From Halostagnicola sp. A56 (GTDB lineage Archaea > Halobacteriota > Halobacteria > Halobacteriales > Natrialbaceae), in assembly GCF_000691505.1 (NCBI RefSeq), contig NZ_JMIP02000017.1:310001-374000 (forward strand): 64,000 bases of DNA, given 5' to 3'. Under the pieces are notes generated by a model, which worked only from the letters and a program-made list of their open reading frames with translations, did not search any database and was not told where the DNA came from. Both the position numbers and the translations under genes were made by a program. Below are positions 26,939 to 36,820 of the stretch, in pieces. Each line of letters opens with the position of its first letter. Positions within the stretch are counted from its first letter, which is position 1.

Positions 26939-27601
26939 TTACACGTCCGCGCAGATCTCGACGAAGTTCCGCAGAATCTGCAGGCCAGTCTCGCCGCTCT
27001 TCTCGGGGTGGAACTGAGTGCCGAAGACGTTACCCGCGTCGTTGGCGACGATCGAGGGAAACTCCCGTTCGTAGTCGGTCGAAGCGACGGTCGCGTTCGC
27101 CGCGTCGGGAACGGCGTAGTAGGAGTGGACGAAGTAGGCGTACTCCCCGTCAACACCCTCGACCAGCGGGTGCTCGCGCTCGACCGCGAGTTCGTTCCAG
27201 CCCATGTGAGGTACTTTCTGCCCGCCGTCGAAACGAACGTTCGTCCCGGGAATCAGGTCCAGTCCCTCGACGGCGGCGTCGCCGTCGGTCTCGCCCTCCT
27301 CGCTCGAGGTGAGCAGCATCTGCATTCCGAGACAGATCCCAAAGAGCGGTTGGCCGCGCTCGGCGACCGCGAGGAGGTCCTCGCGGATCGAATCCGCGTT
27401 CTCGACGCCCTCCCGAAACGCGCCGACGCCGGGGAGGACGACGCCGTCAGCGGCCTCGAAGGCCTCGGGGTCGTCGGTAATCTCGACGGCTGCGCCCGCG
27501 CGTTCTAGGCCGCGGGTCACGCTGCGGAGGTTCCCGAGCCCGTAGTCGACGACGACCACGGAGGCGAGTTCCTCCTCGGGCGGCGATGGCATCGTGCTCA
27601 T
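26939..27601 (-). CDS. hisH: Imidazole glycerol phosphate synthase, glutaminase subunit HisH
   Basis: A 220-residue class I glutamine amidotransferase supplying ammonia to HisF in histidine synthesis. It has VDYGLGNLRSVTRGL, the nucleophile elbow PLFGICLGMQML (Cys about residue 88) and the His/Glu of FHPEKSGETGLQILRNF. The start MSTMPSPPEEELASVVVVDYG is preferred over the upstream ATG at 27655, which adds non-conserved residues. The gene stands alone, as his genes are scattered in haloarchaea, and ends at the edge of the predicted origin. Confidence 0.95.
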   Translation of the reverse strand: MSTMPSPPEEELASVVVVDYGLGNLRSVTRGLERAGAAVEITDDPEAFEAADGVVLPGVGAFREGVENADSIREDLLAVAERGQPLFGICLGMQMLLTSSEEGETDGDAAVEGLDLIPGTNVRFDGGQKVPHMGWNELAVEREHPLVEGVDGEYAYFVHSYYAVPDAANATVASTDYEREFPSIVANDAGNVFGTQFHPEKSGETGLQILRNFVEICADV

Positions 27602-27749
27602 AGTGTCGACTGGGGTTCGGGACGGCAAGTGCGTTACCCTTCGAGCAAGTCCCACCCGAAAGTTTCACCCCAGAATCCCACCCCGAAAGTCCCGCTCGGG
27701 AAGCCTCACCCGAAAGTCCCGCTTGAGGACGATTCGATCGTTGCCGCGC
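27602..27749. repeat. Degenerate CACCCGAAAGT repeats in the hisH-udg gap
   Basis: Between about 27652 and 27726 the motif CCCGAAAGT(TT/CC)C occurs three times with intervening CACCC and CGCT(C/T)G units, giving a short irregular tandem. No gene fits. It could mark a slipped intergenic repeat; no function is proposed. Confidence 0.5.
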
Positions 27750-28361
27750 TCAAAACCCGTCCAGCCGCCGCTGGCTGCTGGTACTGCCGTCGGCACCCGC
27801 GAGATCCGCGGCCGTCTCGAGGGCGTCCCTGAACGTCTCCTCCTGGCTGCGGTCGTACAGCGTGGCCGCCGGATGCACCGAGAGGACGACCCGTCGCGGC
27901 GAGCCGTTAACCCGGATCTCCTCGACGGATCCCGCCTCGGACGTAATTCCGACCGACCGGTCGAGCAGGTGTTCGCTGGGTACCTTCCCGAGCGTGACGA
28001 GCACGTCCGGATCCAGCCGCTCGATCTCCGCCTCGAGATAGCCCCGACAGTTCTCGAGTTCCGTCGTCGTCGGATCGCGGTTCTCGGGTGGTCGACAGCG
28101 AACGCAGTTGGTGATCCGAACGTCCTCGCGCTCGAGGCCGACGACGAGCAGGGTGTCGTCGAGCACCGACCCGCTCCGACCGACGAACGGTTCGCCCTGT
28201 TCGTCCTCGTTCGCGCCCGGTCCCTCGCCGACGAACAGAATATCCGCGTCTTCGGGGCCGGTTCCGTTGACGATCTGGCTTCGCGAGTCGACCAGTTCCG
28301 GACACCGCTTGCAGGCCGTCACCTCGAGTCCGTCTAGCTCTTCGTCCATGTCCTCGTCCAT
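27750..28361 (-). CDS. udg: Uracil-DNA glycosylase, family 4 (Fe-S)
   Basis: A 203-residue enzyme removing uracil from DNA, the first step of base excision repair after cytosine deamination. Family 4 features are the active-site motif GEGPGANEDEQGEPFVGRSG (about 46-65), HPAA in VLSVHPAATLYDRS, and four Cys for a 4Fe-4S cluster: CKRC near 17-20, and one each in NCVRCRPP and LENCRGYL. The N-terminal MDEDMDEELDGLEV is acidic padding. Upstream, DUF99 is on the same strand about 120 bp away. Confidence 0.94.
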   Translation of the reverse strand: MDEDMDEELDGLEVTACKRCPELVDSRSQIVNGTGPEDADILFVGEGPGANEDEQGEPFVGRSGSVLDDTLLVVGLEREDVRITNCVRCRPPENRDPTTTELENCRGYLEAEIERLDPDVLVTLGKVPSEHLLDRSVGITSEAGSVEEIRVNGSPRRVVLSVHPAATLYDRSQEETFRDALETAADLAGADGSTSSQRRLDGF

Positions 28362-28483
28362 GGTCGTCGCTTGGACGCCCCAATACTACGTGTTTCGGGT
28401 CGCACGTGCCGGCCGGTTGCGACCGTTCGGACGACCGCGGCGCTCGCGGCTGGCCAGTATCATTCATCGTCGGCGACTCAAAA

Positions 28484-29044
28484 TCACGCAGCGTCGAACC
28501 GGTATTCGCGACCCGCACGCGCGGCCGCTCGCGCCACTCGAATCGGTTCCGGTCGGCCGCCTTCGGGGGTGAACTCGCGAACGATCTCCGCCGCTCGCGA
28601 GTGAGAGACGCCGACTGCACGGACGTACACCGTTTCGTCGTCGACCGACACCGGTCGTCGCGCCGGCAACGATCGGTAGCGCTCGAGTCGCTCTGTAAGT
28701 TGATCGCCGGAAAAAGCGTCACTGAGTGCGTCTTCGAGGCCGTCGCTCGCTTCGAACGTCACGGCGAGAACGGATCGGTCGGTTGTTCGTGCGATACGTG
28801 AGAGGTCGACGATGTTGTACCACGCGGGGGCGACGGCGCCGAGCATCACCACCTCGACGTCCGGTCGGTCGATCTTTTCGACGACCGATACGACCGCGTC
28901 GGTCGCGTCCATCCCGCCAACGGTACACGTCGAAAACGCGAACGTCTCGGCGACTCGATCGGCCCGAACGACCGCACCGGCGAGCGCGCTCTGCTCACCG
29001 GCGGCTGATTCCGCGATGCCCAACGCCCGCGCCCCGGCTTTCAT
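28484..29044 (-). CDS. DUF99/UPF0215 family protein
   Basis: A 186-residue DUF99 protein: ALGIAESAAGEQSALAGAVV near the start, then GGMDATDAVVSVVEKIDRPD, VVMLGAVAPAWYNIVDLSRI and a C-terminal RAVGVSHSRAAEIVREFTPEG. The family is archaeal and has been related by fold to endonuclease V, but no activity is established. Its ATG overlaps the stop of DUF5786 (ATGA), so the two are co-translated. Confidence 0.88.
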   Translation of the reverse strand: MKAGARALGIAESAAGEQSALAGAVVRADRVAETFAFSTCTVGGMDATDAVVSVVEKIDRPDVEVVMLGAVAPAWYNIVDLSRIARTTDRSVLAVTFEASDGLEDALSDAFSGDQLTERLERYRSLPARRPVSVDDETVYVRAVGVSHSRAAEIVREFTPEGGRPEPIRVARAAARAGREYRFDAA

Positions 29045-29226
29045 CAGGCGTCGTCGTCTTCGTCTTTGATCTCCGCGAGGCGGTCGAGTAATTCGTCGCT
29101 CGAGGCGCCGTTTTCGAACTCGAGCGTGCCGTCGTGGTGGCTCTGTTCGGACTCTACCGCGTCCTCGTCATCAAAATCCGCGTCAACCTCTTGCTGTTCG
29201 GATTCGTCGTAGCTTCCGAATCCCAT
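29044..29226 (-). CDS. DUF5786 family small acidic protein
   Basis: A 60-residue protein beginning MGFGSYDESEQQEVDADFDD, a start I recognise from the haloarchaeal DUF5786 family, and ending SDELLDRLAEIKDEDDDA. It is highly acidic and probably cytoplasmic; its function is unknown. ATGs at 29238 and 29337 would add residues outside the family pattern. The stop overlaps the DUF99 start by one base. Confidence 0.85.
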   Translation of the reverse strand: MGFGSYDESEQQEVDADFDDEDAVESEQSHHDGTLEFENGASSDELLDRLAEIKDEDDDA

Positions 29227-29302
29227 ACGGTGTTCCATACGACCCGGGGCATCAAAAGTATCGTGGGTCAAACCCCTGTCAGTTTTCAGGAAGATCGACG
29301 CC

Positions 29303-29312
29303 AGTATTATAT
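29303..29312 (+). promoter_or_regulatory. TATA-like box of the metallo-hydrolase gene
   Basis: AGTATTATAT is centred about 28 bp before the ATG at 29336, the spacing of a leaderless haloarchaeal transcript. Confidence 0.55.
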
Positions 29313-29335
29313 CAGCGGCTCTCAAGAACTCGCCC

Positions 29336-29953
29336 ATGGAGGTACATCACGTCACCGAGGACGCCGAAACGTTCACCTGCAACGCCCTTCTCGTTCGTGG
29401 CGATCGGACGACACTTGTCGACGCCGGCGCGTGGGGCGGCGTCGTCGACGCGGTTCGAAGCCACCTCGAGGGCGACTCGCTCGACGACGTCGTCCTGACA
29501 CACCAACACGGCGACCACGTCGCGGAACTCGAGGCCGTCTGCGACGCCTTCGATCCCGACGTGTACGCGTACGCGGTCCACCCGCTCAGAACGCACGAGA
29601 TCGACGACGGCGACTCCGTCCGCATTGGCGACGAATCGTTCGAGGTCGTCTACACGCCCGGCCACGCCGACGATCACGTCTCGTTCGTCTCCGAGACGAC
29701 GCTGTTTTCCGGCGACGTGGTCGTCCACGACGACGGCGCGTTCGACTACGGGAGCTTCGGTCGAACCGACATGGCCGGCCAATCGCGCGAGCGACTCATC
29801 GAGAGCCTCGAGGACCTGCTCTCGCGACTCCCCAATTCGGTCGAGCACATGTACGCGGGCCACGGCGGCGTCTTCCACGGCGATGTCACGGACGTGGTCG
29901 AGACGGCCTTAGAGCGAGCCAAAAAGCGCGAGCCGAAGTATCCAGACGAGTGA
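29336..29953 (+). CDS. MBL-fold metallo-hydrolase
   Basis: A 205-residue metallo-beta-lactamase-fold protein. The metal site is seen in LTHQHGDHVAEL (HxHxDH, about 61-66), the next His in TPGHADDHVSF, the bridging Asp in LFSGDVVVHD and a last His in YAGHGGVFHG. The whole is the short glyoxalase II-like form, so thioester or phosphodiester hydrolysis is plausible; the substrate is unknown. A paralogue lies at 59055-59654. Divergent from DUF5786. Confidence 0.9.
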   Translation: MEVHHVTEDAETFTCNALLVRGDRTTLVDAGAWGGVVDAVRSHLEGDSLDDVVLTHQHGDHVAELEAVCDAFDPDVYAYAVHPLRTHEIDDGDSVRIGDESFEVVYTPGHADDHVSFVSETTLFSGDVVVHDDGAFDYGSFGRTDMAGQSRERLIESLEDLLSRLPNSVEHMYAGHGGVFHGDVTDVVETALERAKKREPKYPDE

Positions 29954-30035
29954 GCGACTGAGAGAATAGTCGCTCGCTCGGCAAAACCAGTCGCTCGAGA
30001 ATCGTCGTATCGAAATCGAGTGAGAAACCCGTCGA

Positions 30036-30185
30036 TTATGCCGCGCGCGCTTCCTTGGCTTTCGGACGGAGCTTCTTGTAACCGCACTTGCGACAGCGGT
30101 TCGCCTCTTTCGAGTTACGAGCGTTACAGCGCATGCAAATCATCTTCTCGAGCATCCGTTTTTCCGCAGCGTCGAAACTGGCCAT
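30036..30185 (-). CDS. rpl40e: 50S ribosomal protein L40e
   Basis: A 49-residue basic zinc protein reading [20 protein letters not shown], with ligands CMRC and CRKC and the tail [15 protein letters not shown]. This is archaeal L40e, which in eukaryotes is fused to ubiquitin. It follows tsr3 on the same strand (89-bp gap), a pairing I expect in haloarchaea since both serve ribosome biogenesis. Confidence 0.95.
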   Translation of the reverse strand: MASFDAAEKRMLEKMICMRCNARNSKEANRCRKCGYKKLRPKAKEARAA

Positions 30186-30274
30186 GCAGGTGGGTTGGCC
30201 AGTGGCGCATATAATGGCTGCGGTCCGTACTCACGGTCAGGGGGTTCGTTCGACGGGAACACAGGGGATCGGCC

Positions 30275-30784
30275 TCACTCGTCGGCAAGATAGTCCTCCT
30301 GTACGGCGACGACCTCGCTCGAGTCGGCGCACTCGGCGTACCGATCGAGTGGCTCCTCGTTGAGCGTCAGGAAGGTCTCGCCCCAGCGGAACGGCTCGAG
30401 GAGGTCAGCGGCCGCCTCGGCTTTCCCGAAGATGCGCAGCGCCCCGGCGAGTGCTTCGACGGTCGTCAGCTGGAAGGGACGGCCGTAGTTGATGGGATTT
30501 GCGGCGACGAGAAAGGGCAGTGCGCGGTGAACGCCGTTCATCGAAAAGGAGGCTTCCTCGGCGGACTCCCACGAGCAATCGAGCGCGACGAGCGTGCCGA
30601 GTCCGTCCTCGGCGTCCGCAGGCGAGAGCGCCTGCTCCGCGTGGGGGTTGAGCACGACCCCGTAGGGCACCCGTCGCATCGACCGGTGGAGGATCGCCCG
30701 GTCGAATTTCTCGAGGCGACGGGCGGTGCACTTGTCCGGGTCGTCGTCGCCCTCGTAGTAGACGTGACACTCCACACCCGCCAT
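30275..30784 (-). CDS. tsr3: 16S rRNA aminocarboxypropyltransferase Tsr3 (DUF367)
   Basis: A 169-residue Tsr3/DUF367 protein: [20 protein letters not shown] near the start, [29 protein letters not shown] and [20 protein letters not shown] in the core. Tsr3 transfers the aminocarboxypropyl group of SAM to the hypermodified uridine of small-subunit rRNA helix 31, although archaeal rRNA lacks the eukaryotic methylation step in some lineages. The start [10 protein letters not shown] at 30784 removes a spurious long extension. It precedes L40e. Confidence 0.93.
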   Translation of the reverse strand: MAGVECHVYYEGDDDPDKCTARRLEKFDRAILHRSMRRVPYGVVLNPHAEQALSPADAEDGLGTLVALDCSWESAEEASFSMNGVHRALPFLVAANPINYGRPFQLTTVEALAGALRIFGKAEAAADLLEPFRWGETFLTLNEEPLDRYAECADSSEVVAVQEDYLADE

Positions 30785-30816
30785 AGGCGGGGCCGGGAGA
30801 AAAACCGTGTGACTCG

Positions 30817-31017
30817 TCAGTCGGGCCGCCCGAAACTGGTGACGATGAACCAGACGAACGCGAGCGCGACGACGACGATGAACGCGCCCATGGCGATTCC
30901 GAAGATCTCCGTGCTTCCGTTCGATCCCGCCGGCAAGACGCCGGTTACCCAGCCCAGGAGGAGTCCGACGAAGACGGTGGCGGCGACGGCGATGAGGACG
31001 AGATTTCGATCGACCAT
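30817..31017 (-). CDS. Small two-helix membrane protein
   Basis: A 66-residue protein, [20 protein letters not shown] then a loop [12 protein letters not shown] and a second helix [20 protein letters not shown], ending FGRPD. Both helices are strongly hydrophobic, so it is an integral membrane hairpin of unknown function. It is upstream of tsr3 on the same strand, 32 bp away, so they may be co-transcribed. Confidence 0.75.
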   Translation of the reverse strand: MVDRNLVLIAVAATVFVGLLLGWVTGVLPAGSNGSTEIFGIAMGAFIVVVALAFVWFIVTSFGRPD

Positions 31018-31228
31018 CGGCACCGATTGACGCCGGCGTTCGATAAGCAGGTTGCCTGAACTCGCCGCGTGTGGCGTGACTCCGATTAGATCGGCTGCGC
31101 CGGCCCATGCTCTGGTGGAGTGGTTGGGCCTTCCCTCGATACCGCGATATGGGTTCGGGTCGCTTGTTCCCGACTCGCACCCGAGACGCCGGTGCTTTTC
31201 ACCCGCCGGGCCGAACCCCGAGGCATCC

Positions 31229-31558
31229 ATGGACGGAGACGCCCTCGTGAGACGGTACTACGACGCACTCGACGACCACGAGTACGGGACGCTCGAGGGA
31301 CTGCTGGACCCGGCGTTCGTCCAGCAGCGACCGGACCGAACCTTCGAGAGCCGCGAGGCGTTCGTCGAGTTCATGCGCGAGAAGCGGCCAAATCCCGACA
31401 CGCGCCACGACCTCGTGGAATTAGTCGTCGACGACGACCGCGGCCGAATCGCCGCTCGAGGGCGCGTCCTCGAGGACGAGACGGAACTATTCGAGTTCGC
31501 GGATTTCTTCGAGCTAGCGGACGATTCGATCTGCCGGCTGGAAACCTACAGTCGATAG
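31229..31558 (+). CDS. SnoaL/NTF2-like protein
   Basis: A 109-residue NTF2-fold protein: MDGDALVRRYYDALDDHEYG begins the helix-rich part of SnoaL-like polyketide cyclase families, followed by beta strands VVDDDRGRIAARGRVLED. Such small cones bind hydrophobic ligands or act as enzymes; nothing more can be said. The ATG at 31229 gives the family N-terminus. It is followed by a strong inverted repeat. Confidence 0.8.
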   Translation: MDGDALVRRYYDALDDHEYGTLEGLLDPAFVQQRPDRTFESREAFVEFMREKRPNPDTRHDLVELVVDDDRGRIAARGRVLEDETELFEFADFFELADDSICRLETYSR

Positions 31559-31570
31559 AACCCACGTGCA

Positions 31571-31625
31571 GTGGCGCGCGCTCGAGAGCGGATCGCTTCG
31601 CGACCCACGAGCGAGCGCGCGCCAC
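31571..31625. repeat. 14-bp perfect inverted repeat between convergent genes
   Basis: GTGGCGCGCGCTCG (31571-31584) and CGAGCGCGCGCCAC (31612-31625) are exact complements with a 27-nt loop that itself contains TCGC-TTC-GCGA. It lies between the converging SnoaL and rhodanese-hydrolase genes and could act as a bidirectional terminator or an RNA hairpin. Confidence 0.8.
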
Positions 31626-31713
31626 CACATAGGTTTGGTCGGACCGGTACAACAAACCGAGACACCGTATCGGCGGCTATTACGTCCCAAAGTCACCGTA
31701 TTACGGAATATTG

Positions 31714-32859
31714 TCAGGCCGAACAGTTGTTCGGCCCCAACTCGAGTTCGAGGCGATCCTCTGACTCGAGGTCCGCCGCGGTGCCTCGATTGTGGTCGAT
31801 GATCTCCTCGTAGTTCGCGGGCTTTTCGCCCGCGTCGGCCATCCGGTCGACGAACGCGGCTTCCTCGAGGGCGAGAACGTCGATTCCGGTTCGGGCCGCT
31901 CGAATCGTCGTTTCGATCGGTTCGCCGGGCGAGCCGTGGGAAAACTCGCCGTCGGCGGTGACGGTGACGTGGCCGGGACAGACCACGACCGATTCGGGTT
32001 CGGCGAGCATGGTGCGGTGGAGGCTTTCGTAGAGCATTCGTGCTCCCCGCTCGCCTTCGTCCTCGTTGAACTCGAGTTCCGTCCGGCCCGTCGAGTCGAC
32101 GTGGAGCGTGTCCGCGGTCAACAGCGCTCGATCGTCGATCAGTATCGAGAGCATCTCGCTCGTGTGGCCCGGCGTCTCGAGTGCCTTCAGGCCGAGTGTG
32201 CCGACCTCGAGGACTTCGTTTCGCTCGAGCGGCGTGTACTCGACCGCAACATCGCGTTCGGCGGCCCGCTCGCCGAGGTAGTACGGCACCTCGAGGCGAT
32301 CCGCGAGTTCGGGTCCGCCGGAGACGTGATCGGCGTGGACGTGCGTATCGATGACTCCGACAATCGAGAGCCCCGCTTCCTCGGCGGCGACCGCGAACTC
32401 GTCAGTGTCCGCGGTCGGATCGACGACGACCGCATCGCCCGTCTCCGGACAGCCGACGAGATACGATAGACACCCCTTGGCTCGTCGCTGTACCTGCACG
32501 AGTTCGACGGAGTCGCCGGCGGAGATTTCGGCCCGGTCGTAGACGCGACTCCAGCCTTTCATCCCACCCTCGATAGCGGCCACGTCGTACTCGTCGGTGG
32601 CCGACTCGAGTTGGGTCGCGAGGTTTCCCGACGAGAGCCCCTTCGCACAGACGGTGAGGACGCGGTCGGTCCCGTCGACGACGTCCTCGAGTTCCTCGAG
32701 GCGGCCGTCGAGGTCCTCCTCCGGGTCGAACGGGAAGTTGATCGCGCCAGCGACGTGCCACGACTCGAAGCTATCCTCGGGTCGCGTATCGAGGAGCGCG
32801 TACTCCTCGTCGCCATCCTGTAGCTCTGCGAGTCGGTCGGCCGAGAGCGTGGTGACCAT
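31714..32859 (-). CDS. Rhodanese plus MBL-fold hydrolase (persulfide dioxygenase-like)
   Basis: A 381-residue fusion. Residues about 1-110 are a rhodanese domain with active Cys in RVLTVCAKGLSSGNLA. Residues about 120-350 are an MBL domain with THVHADHVSGG, TPGHTSEML, LLTADTLHVDS and CPGHVTV. This order resembles ETHE1-type persulfide dioxygenases joined to rhodanese, which oxidise glutathione or other persulfides, though haloarchaea use gamma-glutamylcysteine, so the thiol partner may differ. The C-terminal 35 residues (ADAGEKPANYEEIIDHNRG) match the family end. It is intact and monocistronic. Confidence 0.9.
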   Translation of the reverse strand: MVTTLSADRLAELQDGDEEYALLDTRPEDSFESWHVAGAINFPFDPEEDLDGRLEELEDVVDGTDRVLTVCAKGLSSGNLATQLESATDEYDVAAIEGGMKGWSRVYDRAEISAGDSVELVQVQRRAKGCLSYLVGCPETGDAVVVDPTADTDEFAVAAEEAGLSIVGVIDTHVHADHVSGGPELADRLEVPYYLGERAAERDVAVEYTPLERNEVLEVGTLGLKALETPGHTSEMLSILIDDRALLTADTLHVDSTGRTELEFNEDEGERGARMLYESLHRTMLAEPESVVVCPGHVTVTADGEFSHGSPGEPIETTIRAARTGIDVLALEEAAFVDRMADAGEKPANYEEIIDHNRGTAADLESEDRLELELGPNNCSA

Positions 32860-32964
32860 GTACCGTTCTAGGGACTCGTGACCCTAAAGGCCGCCCGGCG
32901 AGTGCAGCCTCGTGGCTCGAACGAGGTGAGCAGTGTCCGGACTCGAACGAGAAAAAACGAAAGC

Positions 32965-33010
32965 GCGTGTGATCGTCGGAAGCCGCGGCGTGTGATCGTC
33001 GGAAGCCGCG
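32965..33010. repeat. Perfect 23-bp tandem duplication at the end of katG
   Basis: Two identical 23-bp units lie head to tail at 32965-32987 and 32988-33010, each starting GCGTGTGATCG and ending GAAGCCGCG. The second ends one base before the katG stop codon at 33012. A recent slippage duplication in the 3' untranslated region is likely. Confidence 0.85.
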
Positions 33011-33011
33011 A

Positions 33012-35155
<2,144 letters not shown>

Positions 35156-35861
35156 CGGGTGATTGTTTCTTTCCCCTATTAAGATTGTCTGATCGGAACG
35201 AACCGTTCCTATTCTACCAATAGATCTTTACCATTTGCCAACTCCTGTCAGTGGTTGGGTTACTATAGGGACGCAGTCCAACCGCGATCGCTCGTTCGTC
35301 GAGCGACGTATCGATACTCGAGGGGTTTCCACCGACGAATCGTCGACCGTCTCCGATCTCTCGAGCCGGCGTTCTGAGAGCGCTATACGACCATAACGGG
35401 CTCGTACCGGTTGGTCTCCTTCGCCGTCGGCTCCCGACGGTCGAACTCGAGATGGGATCCGGTGGCGACTCGTCGACCGCTTTCGCGAACGAAGACTTGC
35501 TTCCGTCGTTGCAAAGACGTTGTCGCATCCCGCTATTACTCTTTCTGTATCGCTGGTCTCGGTTTTCGAACCGAAAAGTTTGTTTTGGCACTCTCGTCTT
35601 CGACTCGTGCGATCTCACTCTCCCGTGATCAGACTCGACTTCTCTTCGACCCCGATGGTCGCCGTCATCTTGACCGGCGGCTTCACGCCTCGACTCTCCG
35701 GCGGGAACGACGATGGCACCGATGGGGACGAATTCGACAACAGAACGTACAAATAACTCCGTCCCCAGCGCGCCGAAACGCGCCGAATTTCGCGGCAGTT
35801 CCGTCCTGAAACGGGCCCGTATACCGAACCAGTAAAGGCGAGCGGCCCCTTCGTCGTGCAC
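35156..35861. other. 706-bp stretch with no recognisable gene
   Basis: Reading frames here have basic, non-haloarchaeal composition and overlap on both strands. AT-rich segments near 35158-35235 could hold the katG promoter, including TCTGATCGGAACGAACCG. No repeat or RNA was recognised. It separates katG from the desuccinylase gene, transcribed in opposite directions. Confidence 0.5.
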
Positions 35862-35943
35862 ATGACGACGACGCTCGGAACGGCGAGCGCGGACCCCGGC
35901 GAAATCGACACGGGTCGTCTCGAGGTCGGCGAGACTCGGGACG
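35862..35943 (+). pseudogene. Out-of-frame N-terminal stub of the desuccinylase-type gene
   Basis: ATG at 35862 reads MTTTLGTASADPGEIDTGRL then EVGETRD, which fits as the start of this family, and then goes out of frame at GGGACGCAGTCC. One extra G (GACGGCAGT) would continue GSPFGLPVAVVNGANAGK in the frame of the gene at 35969. Confidence 0.75.
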
Positions 35944-35968
35944 CAGTCCGTTCGGACTCCCCGTCGCC

Positions 35969-36820
35969 GTGGTCAACGGCGCAAACGCTGGGAAAACGCT
36001 GTACCTGCAGGCGGCAAGCGACGGCGACGAGTTGAACGGTGTCGGGGTCCTCACGCGCGTCGTGCCGCGGCTCGATCCCGCCGAGATTTCCGGCACGATT
36101 CTCATCGTCGGGATCGTCAACTACCACGCGTTTCAGGTCGCTCAACATCGAAACCCGATCGACGACACGAAGATGAACCGCACCTATCCCGGTTCGGAGG
36201 GCGGGACCTCGAGCGAGCGGATCGCTCGCGCGACTTTCGACGTGGCCAAGCGAGCGGACGTTATTCTCGACCTCCACCAGGGATCGACCAGCCGGATGAT
36301 CGACGAGGTCCGCGTCCGCTGTGGCAAGCGCCACCGAATGCACGAGGAGTGTCTCGAGCTCGCGAAGGCCTTCGGCTGTGGCTACGTGCTCGACCAGAAA
36401 GGACCCGACGGACAGCTCGCTCGAGCCGCCCCCGACGAGGGGATTCCGACCGTCGACCCGGAACTCGGCGGCTGTGTCGGCTGGGACGAAACGAGCCTCC
36501 AGAAGGGAACCGAGGGCGTGTTCAACGTCCTTCGATACTACGACTTTCTCCCCGAGAGCCACGATCTGAACCGACAGATTCGCGCGAGCAGTTTCGAACA
36601 GTACGGCTCGCCCGTCGGCGGCCTCGTCTCGGTCCAGAAGGAACTCGGCCAGCAGGTTCGGGCCGGCGAGACGCTGTTCGAAGTCACGACCGTCTTCGGC
36701 GAGCCCAAAGCTGAGATCACCGCCGACAGCGACGGCGTACTTTGGCGAACGCGTCGACTCCCGCAAGTCGCGACCGGCGAGTACGTCTGCTCGGTCGGGA
36801 CCGATGTCGATTCGTACTGA
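35969..36820 (+). CDS. Succinylglutamate desuccinylase/aspartoacylase family (open frame; frameshifted start)
   Basis: A 283-residue zinc hydrolase of the AstE/AspA (M14-like) family. The zinc motif is seen in GDELNGVG (His replaced as in the DELNG subgroup) and DLHQGST; the substrate arginine region is PIDDTKMNRTYPG, and the C-terminal beta-barrel begins near 200 (GGLVSVQKELGQQVRAGETL). The first metal ligand, His in GDE/HxxE proteins, is not obvious, so activity is uncertain. The frame opens at GTG 35969, but the proper start is 35862 in another frame; the repaired protein has 319 residues. The stop overlaps the thrC start. Confidence 0.85.
   Translation: MVNGANAGKTLYLQAASDGDELNGVGVLTRVVPRLDPAEISGTILIVGIVNYHAFQVAQHRNPIDDTKMNRTYPGSEGGTSSERIARATFDVAKRADVILDLHQGSTSRMIDEVRVRCGKRHRMHEECLELAKAFGCGYVLDQKGPDGQLARAAPDEGIPTVDPELGGCVGWDETSLQKGTEGVFNVLRYYDFLPESHDLNRQIRASSFEQYGSPVGGLVSVQKELGQQVRAGETLFEVTTVFGEPKAEITADSDGVLWRTRRLPQVATGEYVCSVGTDVDSY

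Noticed and set aside
35214..35861. 215-codon minus-strand frame in the katG-desuccinylase gap
   Set aside because: Basic, serine/arginine-rich translation without any motif and unlike haloarchaeal proteins.
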